Shown piece by piece: positions 18,570 to 26,435 of a DNA stretch of 46,864 bases. The notes under the pieces are model-generated. The model was not told where the DNA came from, did not search any database, and saw only the letters and a program-made list of their open reading frames with translations. The stretch's first letter is position 1, and the number at the start of each line of letters is the position of its first letter. This stretch comes from Rhodanobacter fulvus Jip2 (GTDB taxonomy: Bacteria; Pseudomonadota; Gammaproteobacteria; Xanthomonadales; Rhodanobacteraceae). A program made the position numbers and the translations under genes. The DNA is taken from NCBI RefSeq assembly GCF_000264315.1, contig NZ_AJXU01000003.1, forward strand, positions 1 through 46,864. Reading direction: 5' to 3'.

Positions 18570-20339
18570 GTGGATCTTCAAGAATTTCTGAGCGAAACAC
18601 AGGCTGACGTTCGCGCTCGCATGCTGGATGGCTCACCGTTCGCCGAGCTCGCATTCTCCGAAATTGTCATGCAGCACATGGCCGATATCGGAATGACTTT
18701 TGAGCCGAACGGATGCCCCTATCGGGGCAAGATCGGGAATGCGAACTTCCGACTGAGTGGCTATTCGATTTCGGATGATTGCGATCAGCTGGACCTGTTC
18801 GTCAGCCTCTACGATGGCGTCGACACACTTTCGCCCGTCGCGGACGCGGAGACTAAAACGGTCGCCGATCAATGCCTGCGTTTTCTTTTGTTGTGCGCTG
18901 AAGGAAAGATGGCGTCCAAGCTTGACCCAACTATTGAAGCGCGCTCGCTGGCCGAGACCATCCAGTCCATCTACAACGGTCTCGATCAGGTTCGGGTATT
19001 TGTCCTGACAGACAAGGTTGCCAAGACCAAGAATTTCAAGCCCCGGCAGATCGGCAAGAAAAGCGTCCACCTTGAAGTGATGGACATCGAGCGTCTGTAT
19101 CGGCACATGTCGGAAGGCAAGCCGCGCGATGAGCTCGTTGTGGACTTCACCCAGATCTCCGGCTCCGCATTGCCATGTGTTTTTGTGCCAGGTCAGGCCG
19201 ACTACGACTATGCGCTGGCAGCGATTCCAGGTGAAGCGCTTCGCTATCTTTATGAGCGATATGGCGCCCGCCTGCTGGAGGCGAATGTGCGTTCGTTTCT
19301 TAGCGTCAGGGGCAAGGGCGTCAATGCAGGTATCCAGAAAACGCTTCGCGAAGCGCCTGATCGGTTCATGGCCTACAACAACGGCATCGTTCTGGTCGCG
19401 GACGAAGCGCGGTTGTCGAATGCTCTGGACGGGTCACCTGGTATTGCCTGGTTGAAAGGCATGCAGATCGTCAATGGCGGCCAGACAACGGCATCCCTCT
19501 ACTTTGCGAAAAAGAAGTATCCGGATACGGATCTTGCGCAGGTGAGGGTGCCGGCCAAAATCATCATCATGAAGATTCAGGATGCCGCCAAGGAGGAAGC
19601 CCTGGTCTCCGACATTTCGCGTTTTGCGAATAGTCAAAATGCGGTGCGCCAGTCGGATCTCTCGGCGAACAAGCCGTTCCATGTGGATATCGAGCGGCTA
19701 TCGCTGACGGTGTATTGCCCTGATGGCGTCGGGCGATGGTTCTATGAACGGGCCGCGGGAAGCTACACGACGATGCTTGCTCGTGAGGGAACCACGCCCG
19801 CCAGGTTGCGAGCGCTGAAGAACACGGTTCCACCGGCGCGCAAGCTGACCAAGACCGATCTCGCCAAGTATGTGCTCGCGTGGGATGGCAGGCCCGACGT
19901 GGTCAGTCTGGGTGCGCAAAAGTGCTTTGATCGTTTTATGTCTTCGATGCCCTCCCCGGAGGAAGGTGGGGTGGCTCCGGTCCTTGATAGCACTGCCTAT
20001 AAAGCCATGGTGGCCAAAGCCATTCTCTACAAGGCGGTGCAGAAGTTGGTTCGGCCGATGTTCCAGGCGTTTCAGGGAAATGTCGCTTCCTACACGGTGG
20101 CGCTGGTATCAAAGCTCGTGGGTGAGCAGTTCAAGCTTGAACGTGTCTGGATCCGGCAAGGTCTTTCTCCCGAACTGCTGGCCCAGATTGCCATATGGGC
20201 CAAAGAGGTTCATGAAGAACTGCAGCGCACGGCTTCTGGTCGCATGATTTCGGAATGGTCGAAAAAATCGGATTGCAGCGAAGCTGTATTGAAAGCCCCG
20301 TATTCGAAGGTGATGGAAGGAATCCCCGAACTGGCTTAA
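18570..20339 (+). CDS. AIPR family protein
   Basis: The 589-residue protein has the blocks of the abortive infection phage resistance family (PF10592): RFMAYNNGIVLVA (265-277), MQIVNGGQTTASLY (298-311) and SRFANSQNAVRQSDLSAN (350-367). The start is a GTG at 18570, directly after the PD-(D/E)XK gene. AIPR proteins are recurrent partners of Z1 helicases and GHKL ATPases. Their biochemical activity is not settled. The three conserved Asn/Gln-rich blocks are intact here. Confidence 0.93.
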   Translation: MDLQEFLSETQADVRARMLDGSPFAELAFSEIVMQHMADIGMTFEPNGCPYRGKIGNANFRLSGYSISDDCDQLDLFVSLYDGVDTLSPVADAETKTVADQCLRFLLLCAEGKMASKLDPTIEARSLAETIQSIYNGLDQVRVFVLTDKVAKTKNFKPRQIGKKSVHLEVMDIERLYRHMSEGKPRDELVVDFTQISGSALPCVFVPGQADYDYALAAIPGEALRYLYERYGARLLEANVRSFLSVRGKGVNAGIQKTLREAPDRFMAYNNGIVLVADEARLSNALDGSPGIAWLKGMQIVNGGQTTASLYFAKKKYPDTDLAQVRVPAKIIIMKIQDAAKEEALVSDISRFANSQNAVRQSDLSANKPFHVDIERLSLTVYCPDGVGRWFYERAAGSYTTMLAREGTTPARLRALKNTVPPARKLTKTDLAKYVLAWDGRPDVVSLGAQKCFDRFMSSMPSPEEGGVAPVLDSTAYKAMVAKAILYKAVQKLVRPMFQAFQGNVASYTVALVSKLVGEQFKLERVWIRQGLSPELLAQIAIWAKEVHEELQRTASGRMISEWSKKSDCSEAVLKAPYSKVMEGIPELA

Positions 20340-20348
20340 GGCAATGTC

Positions 20349-20813
20349 GTGGATGTGGTCGATTCATTAACGCGAAGTCGCATGATGTCCGGGATCCGGG
20401 GCAAGCACACGCGCCCCGAAATCCTGGTGCGAAAGGCATTGTTTGCAGCAGGTCTGCGGTTCCGTCTTCATCGCCGTGACCTGCCTGGTGCTCCTGACAT
20501 TGTGATGGTCGGCCGGAAGGTCGCGATCTTCGTTCACGGCTGTTTCTGGCATCAGCACGCGGCCTGCAGATTCGCTAAGTTGCCAGCCACCCGCCCCGAA
20601 TTTTGGGCCAGCAAGTTGTCCGGGAACGTCAGCAGGGATCAGCACGCAATCGAGACGCTGTTGGCCGATGGCTGGCGAGTGCTGACGGTATGGGAATGTG
20701 CGACGCGCGACCCGGCCGCGTTTGCGTCACTTCAGGACACGATGGTTTCGTGGATCGCGGCTTCAGAAGCCCGCGGCGAAATCAGAGGGTTTTTGACCCA
20801 TCCAGAAAACTGA
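20349..20813 (+). CDS. vsr: Very short patch repair (Vsr) endonuclease
   Basis: The 154-residue protein matches Vsr: the N-terminal TRSRMMSGIRGKHTRPE, the catalytic LPGAPDIV with Asp50, and FVHGCFWHQHAAC containing His63, His68 and His70 plus zinc-ligand cysteines. Vsr nicks beside T:G mismatches produced by deamination of 5-methylcytosine. The GTG start at 20349 gives the usual short N-terminus (VDVVDSLTRSRM). Its 3' end overlaps the end of the convergent methyltransferase gene by 32 bp, consistent with a paired role in protecting methylated sites. Confidence 0.95.
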   Translation: MDVVDSLTRSRMMSGIRGKHTRPEILVRKALFAAGLRFRLHRRDLPGAPDIVMVGRKVAIFVHGCFWHQHAACRFAKLPATRPEFWASKLSGNVSRDQHAIETLLADGWRVLTVWECATRDPAAFASLQDTMVSWIAASEARGEIRGFLTHPEN

Positions 20814-22353
20814 GAACCACTTCGGCGATTTGCCGGGCCAGCCAGGGTGGCACAGCGTTGCCCACCTGTGTGTATTGCTCCGTGCGATTCCCTTCAAAAA
20901 AGTAATTGTCAGGGAACGTCTGCAGCCTGGCGGCTTCGCGAACAGTCAGGCTCCGGGCCTGAGAAGGATCTGGGTGAATGTAATAGTGACCGTCTTTGGC
21001 AATGTGTGCCACGACGGTTGTTGAGGGAAGATTTGCGCGCTGGACACGGAATCGGTCGGAAAATGGGATGTTCTCTGCATCCACATTGGCATGATCCGGT
21101 AGAAGACGAGGCGGGAACAACGAAAGATCGGGTGAGATGCCAATCAGATTTGCATAGCAAGCAGCGAACACATACCGGTGGAGGTCGGAGGGCATGTGCG
21201 AGCGTGCCTCATGCTGTAACACGCCACCTAACTTCGGGTCATGGAACCATGAGCGAAGCGCCTTGGGCATCGAGCTGTCGATGGTCACCTGTCGGCGAGC
21301 AAACTTTCCGCCATAGCTAGTATGTGCCTGCGCGTTGTGAAACGCGCGGCTCATGGCCTCTTCGATTTCGGTTCGATGCAAGCTCCGCCAGCCTTTCAGT
21401 CCCGTCTGCGCAGTTTCGACCACATCGAGCCATCCTTCATGCGAATCCATGCCCCTGGATAGCCGGCTGCGGAGTGGTGGAAGCCCGGACAGTGCCTGAG
21501 ATACCCCTACGCGTTCCTTGGTGGGGCTGAGCGCATAACGCTTGGGAGTGGGGCTCGCCTCGGCTGCGCGTGCGGCTACATCTGCACGGATCCCAAACAG
21601 GATCACCCTGTGGCGGCTCTGAGGGACGCCGTAGCGCTCGGAGTGAATCACGAAGTCGCCAGGATCCAGCTGATCCCCCTCACCGTCAACGACAAAGGAG
21701 CGAATGCGGTATTCGAGACCTTTGCCGGGTGATGAAAGGTCGGCAAGGATCCGTTGAAAAATTGATGTGCCTTTGTGAGTTGACGTCAGAATCCCCTTGA
21801 CGTTTTCCATCACGAATACCGAGGGCGAAAATTCCCGAATGACTCGTAGGTATTCCTTGTAGAGGAAGTGTTTCTCGTCGTTCTCGAACTTTTCCAGGTC
21901 TTCCTTGGTGCTGGTGCGTCGCGATCGACCGGCCAGGGAATAGGCCTGGCAGGGCGGTCCGCCGATCAAGGCCCATTCGTTGGCCCCATCCAGCGCAGTG
22001 GTGATCCAGGCATCGACGTCTGCCACCGGAGTCTTGCCGAGCTCAGCATGTTTCGCTTCTGAGGCGGCGTAACGAGCTTCGTCAGGAACGGAAGGGTGCG
22101 CGAATAGCGCGCTGCGGGAAATGTCCCCGCGCAGATAGTCGTAATAGCAGTCCGGAACGTGGTCCTTGTTGAACGCACGAAACAGGGCGCGCAGTGACAA
22201 GGTGCGGTGGGCCACCTCATCTTTTTCGATGGAAACACCAAGCTTGAACCTTCGATTCCCCGTGTCATCAACGAGCGACGAAAAGCCTTCGCCCAGCCCG
22301 CCAGGGCCCGCGAACAAATCGATCACCGGAAAGGGAGTTTTGATCACCATCAA
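20782..22353 (-). CDS. DNA (cytosine-5-)-methyltransferase
   Basis: The 523-residue enzyme has the C5-methyltransferase motifs in order: I VIDLFAGPGGLGEGF, IV GGPPCQAYSLAGRS with catalytic Cys135, VI MENVKG (182-187), VIII QSRHRVILFG (245-254), and IX/X LTVREAARLQTFPDNYF with TQVGNAVPPWLA. The target recognition region lies between motifs VIII and IX, and its sequence specificity cannot be read by eye. It is transcribed toward the sigma/MORC operon from its own promoter region and is the expected self-protecting modification enzyme. The start is at 22353 or one codon later. Confidence 0.95.
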   Translation of the reverse strand: MMVIKTPFPVIDLFAGPGGLGEGFSSLVDDTGNRRFKLGVSIEKDEVAHRTLSLRALFRAFNKDHVPDCYYDYLRGDISRSALFAHPSVPDEARYAASEAKHAELGKTPVADVDAWITTALDGANEWALIGGPPCQAYSLAGRSRRTSTKEDLEKFENDEKHFLYKEYLRVIREFSPSVFVMENVKGILTSTHKGTSIFQRILADLSSPGKGLEYRIRSFVVDGEGDQLDPGDFVIHSERYGVPQSRHRVILFGIRADVAARAAEASPTPKRYALSPTKERVGVSQALSGLPPLRSRLSRGMDSHEGWLDVVETAQTGLKGWRSLHRTEIEEAMSRAFHNAQAHTSYGGKFARRQVTIDSSMPKALRSWFHDPKLGGVLQHEARSHMPSDLHRYVFAACYANLIGISPDLSLFPPRLLPDHANVDAENIPFSDRFRVQRANLPSTTVVAHIAKDGHYYIHPDPSQARSLTVREAARLQTFPDNYFFEGNRTEQYTQVGNAVPPWLARQIAEVVLSFLDGSKTL

Positions 22354-22638
22354 GGATGACGATTTTAACCGTTTCCTGCGAGCTAAGTCCCGTTAATTTG
22401 GCTAGAGTTGGCACGTCTCGGCTGCGACGCTAAGCCCCTCGTTTTTATTCCCTCAACGTACCTCGTTCGGGGCGGTGTCACTTCGCTGTCTGTTGATGCA
22501 AGGGACAGGCAGGCCCTGCGCGCATTCAGGATTTGAATGGTTTCCACCAGTCGCGCAGCTGCTATGGGAGATGTCCCAACGCGGTAACGCTGTTGCGGCC
22601 ATCAGGGCGAATTTCGCCCCCTCTCCCCGCCGGAAAGC

Positions 22639-22668
22639 GAGACGGAGGAAATCAAGCTCCTCCGTCTC
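22639..22668. terminator. Terminator-like hairpin
   Basis: GAGACGGAGGA (22639-22649) pairs with TCCTCCGTCTC (22658-22668) across an 8-base loop. Only a short T tract follows, so its efficiency as a terminator is uncertain. Confidence 0.45.
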
Positions 22669-22730
22669 TTTGATCCACGAAGCCCCGTCCCTGGATACCG
22701 ACGCGCCATGGTTGAATTCTTCCATCTAAC

Positions 22731-22750
22731 AATGCAAATTAACTTGCATT
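22731..22750. promoter_or_regulatory. Palindromic operator candidate for the HipB-like regulator
   Basis: AATGCAA and TTGCATT form a perfect 7-bp inverted repeat with a 6-base spacer, 30 bp upstream of the regulator's ATG. This is the place and form expected for autoregulation by an Xre-type antitoxin. Confidence 0.6.
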
Positions 22751-22779
22751 ACACCCAGCCGAAAACTAATTTAATCTAC

Positions 22780-23121
22780 ATGTCAAAACGCACCCCGCCG
22801 ACCCACCCGCAAGCCCGCCGCCAGGTTGTGGCCCTCGGCCAGCGTCTGCGTGCAGCGCGACTGCGTCGCAAGATGACCCAAGCGATGCTTGCGGAACGGG
22901 TTGGTATCAGCGTGCCTACCCTGGGCAAGTTGGAGGCGGGCGATCCGTCCACCAGTCTGGCCACCATGCTGCGGGTGCTTAGCGTGCTGGGGATGGCGGC
23001 GGACATCGACCTGCTCGCCGCAGAAGACACCCTTGGCCGCAGCCTGCAGGACAACGAATTGAAGCGCCCATCGCCGAAGCGGTCACGCGCGGCGGTACCG
23101 TGCAGCGGGGAGCCGACGTGA
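22780..23121 (+). CDS. HipB-like Xre/HTH transcriptional regulator
   Basis: The 113-residue protein has a helix-turn-helix at about residues 22-70 (LGQRLRAARLRRKMTQAMLAERVGISVPTLGKLEAGDPSTSL) followed by a basic tail. This resembles antitoxins encoded before hipA-type kinases. The ATG at 22780 follows the palindrome at 22731-22750. Its stop overlaps a GTG (GTGA) that begins a hipA-like frame, but that frame is truncated, so the regulator seems orphaned. Confidence 0.8.
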   Translation: MSKRTPPTHPQARRQVVALGQRLRAARLRRKMTQAMLAERVGISVPTLGKLEAGDPSTSLATMLRVLSVLGMAADIDLLAAEDTLGRSLQDNELKRPSPKRSRAAVPCSGEPT

Positions 23122-23171
23122 ACGAGGTCGAGATTTGGCTCGATGACGACAGCTTACGGGCACCGGGGTCA
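23118..23171 (+). pseudogene. Truncated hipA-like kinase remnant
   Basis: From the overlapping GTG the frame reads NEVEIWLDDDSLRAPG, which resembles the first residues of HipA-type proteins. It then runs into unrelated sequence (GGGGTCAGAGTGCACTTC) and non-protein-like codons. The rest of hipA is absent before the DUF2269 gene, so this is a stub left by deletion or insertion. Confidence 0.45.
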
Positions 23172-23279
23172 GAGTGCACTTCTTCGAGGTCGTCGCCTTG
23201 GAAGGTCCACTCAGACTCAGTTTTTGACCCAGTTTTTCGGTCTTTTTACCGCCAGCGAGATGCGCGCACGCGCGCAAGC

Positions 23280-23750
23280 TCACAGTGCCGGCTTGGCTAC
23301 CATCAACCAGAAGATCAGCATTACAGCTAAGAATGCCGGCCAGCCCAGCGCGAACCAGATCTGCATGTAGCGATGGTAGGCCGGCGGCAAGGGTGCGCCT
23401 TCACGTAGTGCGTCAGCCGCCAAATCTCGAACGCGCCATTGCAGCCACACCACGGGCATCCAGCAGGTGCCGGCAACCACATACAGCACGATGGCTGCCT
23501 GCAACCAGCGTGCGTGCAGATCGAAATTCATCAGCCGCATCAACAGATAGCCCGACACCGGCTGGACGATAACCGCTGGCGTGGTGAACAAGAGGTCGGC
23601 ACGAACGGCAAGTCGCGTTGCCGCTGCAATCGCCTCGATCTGGCCGGTGCGATGGGTGAACCACATGAAGAACGCCGTGCCAAGGCCCGTGCCGAAAAGC
23701 AAAGTGGACGAAAGTATGTGCACGACCTTCAGCAGCACATAGTCATTCAT
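23280..23750 (-). CDS. DUF2269 family integral membrane protein
   Basis: The 156-residue protein has four predicted transmembrane helices with the DUF2269 pattern: LLKVVHILSSTLLFGTGLG, a PVSGYLLM loop, and a terminal WPAFLAVMLIFWLMV. The family is uncharacterised. The ATG overlaps the stop of the upstream SDR/DoxX-like gene as ATGA, so the two are probably expressed together at the membrane. Confidence 0.88.
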   Translation of the reverse strand: MNDYVLLKVVHILSSTLLFGTGLGTAFFMWFTHRTGQIEAIAAATRLAVRADLLFTTPAVIVQPVSGYLLMRLMNFDLHARWLQAAIVLYVVAGTCWMPVVWLQWRVRDLAADALREGAPLPPAYHRYMQIWFALGWPAFLAVMLIFWLMVAKPAL

Positions 23751-25039
23751 CGGCGTTCGTCCGTTGCCAACAGCACCAGCAATACCGCGAACAATGGCAG
23801 ATTCTTCAGCAAGCCGCCGAGCGGATCCAGCCAGTGACCGGGCCAGCCAATACCGATGCCCAAGGTGTAGCCGAGCAACATCAACAGCATCAGTGTCAAC
23901 ACCAGTCGCGATCGCCAGCGCAGCAGCAACAGCACGCCAAGCACCAGGTCGGCAGTGGCGGTCAGCCGCGCCAGCACCAGCAAGTTTCCACTGGACAGGG
24001 AGGCGTCAGGTACCACGGCCACGACCTCAGCTGCTGAGGCCAGCCAGCCAGCAAGGCCAGATCCCATCCACAGTAGTGCAATCGACACTCGCAGCAGCGG
24101 CAGCGAAAAGTACAACCGGGCATGCCAGCGATCCTGCACTTCGCTCGGTGTCTCGGTGAGTGCGCGCAGCAACGATCGTGGCGTCAGGCCGAGTGATTCC
24201 TGCAGTTGTGTGCTGGCCTGCGCGCCGCCAACGTTGCCGCGTTCAAGCATGCGCGCCATGGTCTGGCCCAATGGCCCGCTACCCAGGCGCTCACCCAGCG
24301 CGGCGCCGATGCGCACCAACCAGCCAGGCACTGCCAGTGTGCGCGCCGGCCCGAAACCGAGCCAGCCTCGCCAGGCAAAAAGGTAGTCGCGCAAGGTCAG
24401 CACTTCGGGGCCCACAAGTTCCACGAATTCGCGCGCAAATGCCGGTCGCGCCAATGCGGCGACAACGGCTTGCCCTACGTCCTCCGCAGCAATCGGTTGC
24501 ACCTGCTGCTCACCCTTTCCGGGCAGCAATAGCACCCCCGGCAAGGCCGCCAGGCCACGCAATAGCGACGTGCCTCCATACGAACCGCGTACGCTATAAA
24601 CCAGCGATGGGCGCAACACCAACCAGTCCAGCTCCAGCGTTGCCAGCGTCGCATCGCTGCGATGCTTGGAAGCAATGAACTCGCCGTCGCTGGCGGCACC
24701 GAGTGCGGAAATCTGAATTACCCGTCGAGTACCCAGCTGTTCACAGGCGCGGAACAAGGCCAGCGGTCCCTGCTCGTGTACGGCGGTGAACCGGTCATTC
24801 GCGCGCTTTCGTAAAATCCCCGCGCTGTTCACCACCGCATCGATGCCCTTCAGGCGAGGCAGCCAGTCCTCCACGTGCACATCGTCAGCCATATCGCAGG
24901 CGATGGCGCTGAGTCCGGGGAAGCGCGAATCGACGCGTCCACCACGTACGGCGCAAACCACTTCATGGCCGGCTGCACCAAGGCCCGCGACGATGTGTGC
25001 GCCGATGAAGCCATAGGCACCCGTAACCAGTACACGCAT
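23747..25039 (-). CDS. SDR-family NAD(P)-binding protein with DoxX-like membrane tail
   Basis: The 430-residue protein has an N-terminal extended/atypical SDR domain (about 1-290) with GAYGFIGAHI (7-16) as the dinucleotide-binding glycine motif. The C-terminal ~140 residues form about four transmembrane helices resembling DoxX-like modules (LRVSIALLWMGSGLAGW, LVLGVLLLLRWRSRLVLTLMLLMLLGYTLG). The classical Tyr-x3-Lys active site is not obvious, so it may bind NAD(P) without being a typical dehydrogenase. It is coupled to the DUF2269 gene. Confidence 0.82.
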   Translation of the reverse strand: MRVLVTGAYGFIGAHIVAGLGAAGHEVVCAVRGGRVDSRFPGLSAIACDMADDVHVEDWLPRLKGIDAVVNSAGILRKRANDRFTAVHEQGPLALFRACEQLGTRRVIQISALGAASDGEFIASKHRSDATLATLELDWLVLRPSLVYSVRGSYGGTSLLRGLAALPGVLLLPGKGEQQVQPIAAEDVGQAVVAALARPAFAREFVELVGPEVLTLRDYLFAWRGWLGFGPARTLAVPGWLVRIGAALGERLGSGPLGQTMARMLERGNVGGAQASTQLQESLGLTPRSLLRALTETPSEVQDRWHARLYFSLPLLRVSIALLWMGSGLAGWLASAAEVVAVVPDASLSSGNLLVLARLTATADLVLGVLLLLRWRSRLVLTLMLLMLLGYTLGIGIGWPGHWLDPLGGLLKNLPLFAVLLVLLATDERR

Positions 25040-25421
25040 TGCAATTCCCCTGAAAGCGCGGCTAAGAGTACGCGTTTACGACGACGTTCAGGGGCGAAAA
25101 ATGTGTCAGGGACGAATGGCACTTATTTGAGCTTGCCATCCCCGCGAAAGCGGGGATCCAGCGCCCCTGACAGCTTGAAGCCACTGGATTCCTGCTTTCG
25201 CAGGAATGACGAAAAGTGGAGGTTTTTGGCTTAAGTAAGTGCCATTCGTGTCGAGGACAATCGCGAGCCACCCAAAGTAGGCGTATCGTTCGCAGACGGC
25301 GCCGACTCGGGGGTGAGGCGCCGCCATGTACTGGAACGCCGCGCCGATGCGCGTGCCACGATGCAGGACGTGGAATCTTCGAAGCATCCCCAGCGAATTC
25401 CAAACTACGCGAGGGTTCCAC
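25040..25421. other. Intergenic region with nested repeats
   Basis: The region is mostly repetitive: a 14-bp inverted repeat at 25112-25125 and 25236-25249 encloses copy B of the 79-bp element. The rest (about 25260-25410) has no recognised gene or promoter; divergent promoters for the flanking genes are expected here. Confidence 0.55.
25112..25249. repeat. Nested inverted-repeat element containing copy B of the 79-bp element
   Basis: The outer arms ACGAATGGCACTTA (25112-25125) and TAAGTGCCATTCGT (25236-25249) are perfect complements. Inside, 25135-25211 is copy B of the element seen at 7695 and 29978, ending GGAATGACG. One palindromic element has apparently inserted in another. Confidence 0.75.
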
Positions 25422-26279
25422 ATGTCACGTTTCGATTTTCTCCGCGGCGCCGTCGGCGTGGGGCTGGGCCTGGCTGTTGCCTGCGTATCGCTGCCCGTAT
25501 TCGCCGACACGCCGGTCAACGTGACCTTTGCGCCAAACAGTGTGTGGGCGCAGGAAGTCGGCAGTCTTGACCGTTTCAACAAGTCGGTCGATTACACGGT
25601 CGCCGGTGTGGCGGGCAAGACGTTCAAGCTCAATCTCCTCACCCGCAGCCCGAACGTGCAGCTCAAGGTGAAAGACCAGAACCGCAGAAAAGCGGTACTG
25701 GATTCCCAGAAGACTGGCGACACCAGCTGGACAACAGTCAACGCGGCGGACACCACGTATACGATCCAGGTCTACATCGATCCTGTCGCGGTGCCCTCCG
25801 GTGAGACCGTGAAATACGCGTTGCAAATCGGCCAATACGGGGTCGAAGACTTTCAGGCGCCGGCGACTGCCGTGACGTTCGAACCCGGCAAATCATGGGC
25901 GGTGCAAAGCTGGATACTGGGGGCGGACGCCACGTCGCAGAACTTCAGCGTGGCCATCGCGGCAGGCATGACCGTCAAGGTCAATGTCATCTCCAGCAAC
26001 GCCAAGGTGCACTTCAAGGTGGATGACCAGACCCATGGCAAGCCGCTGGTCGACACGGCGACGTCCGGAGCGGAGACGTGGTCGCAGTCCGTTGGCGCTG
26101 CGACGACTTACAAGATTCAGGTGTACGTCGATCCTGCCGCAGTGGCATCAGGACAAAAAGCACAGTTCACCCTGCAGGTCGGGCAATACGCCTCCGGGGG
26201 CGGTCAACCCGAGAAGCTCGCCAGCGCGAGCAGTGTCGCGCCGCCAGCGGGTTCGGTGGTTCCTGAAAGCGGTCACTGA
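25422..26279 (+). CDS. Secreted protein with two internal repeats
   Basis: The 285-residue protein begins with a signal peptide ending near VFA at residue 28. Residues 33-139 and 150-256 are duplicated modules: VTFAPNSVWAQ parallels VTFEPGKSWAV, LKVKDQ parallels FKVDDQ, YTIQVYIDPVAVPSG parallels YKIQVYVDPAAVASG, and LQIGQYG parallels LQVGQYA. They look like beta-sandwich, carbohydrate- or pre-peptidase-like domains, but I do not recognise the family. A low-complexity tail follows. The start at 25422 has GAGGG nine bases upstream. No catalytic motif was seen. Confidence 0.8.
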   Translation: MSRFDFLRGAVGVGLGLAVACVSLPVFADTPVNVTFAPNSVWAQEVGSLDRFNKSVDYTVAGVAGKTFKLNLLTRSPNVQLKVKDQNRRKAVLDSQKTGDTSWTTVNAADTTYTIQVYIDPVAVPSGETVKYALQIGQYGVEDFQAPATAVTFEPGKSWAVQSWILGADATSQNFSVAIAAGMTVKVNVISSNAKVHFKVDDQTHGKPLVDTATSGAETWSQSVGAATTYKIQVYVDPAAVASGQKAQFTLQVGQYASGGGQPEKLASASSVAPPAGSVVPESGH

Positions 26280-26435
26280 GAAGCGAGTCGGGGAGTCAGT
26301 CTCCGTAGGGTGATTTCCCTCGTGATGGCGAACCACCCACGGAAGCCCTTTTCAGATGGCCCGATTTACCGAGGCTGACGAAGGGGCTTTCGGTTCGCTC
26401 GCCAGAAAAGGCGTCGGGGACCACTCCAGGAATTA

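Larger units (their letters stand above)
22354..22779. other. Intergenic region at the right edge of the island
   Basis: About 425 bp separate the methyltransferase from the HipB-like regulator. It contains an 11-bp-stem hairpin (22639-22668) and a palindromic operator candidate (22731-22750). No gene was recognised, and no repeat of the tRNA-Ser 3' end that would mark an attachment site was found. Confidence 0.55.

Noticed and set aside
20344..20370. ATG at 20344 as the vsr start
   Set aside because: It is out of frame and meets a stop after eight codons; the GTG at 20349 is in frame and gives the usual Vsr N-terminus.
9733..23171. Prophage or integrative element with tRNA-Ser as attachment site
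   Set aside because: No integrase, transposase or phage gene was found, and the tRNA 3' end is not repeated near 22.4-23.2 kb. The island boundary is therefore only approximate.
26280..26435. Gene between the repeat-domain secreted protein and ubiM
   Set aside because: The 156-bp interval has no plausible protein. A frame starting at 26356 runs antisense through ubiM.
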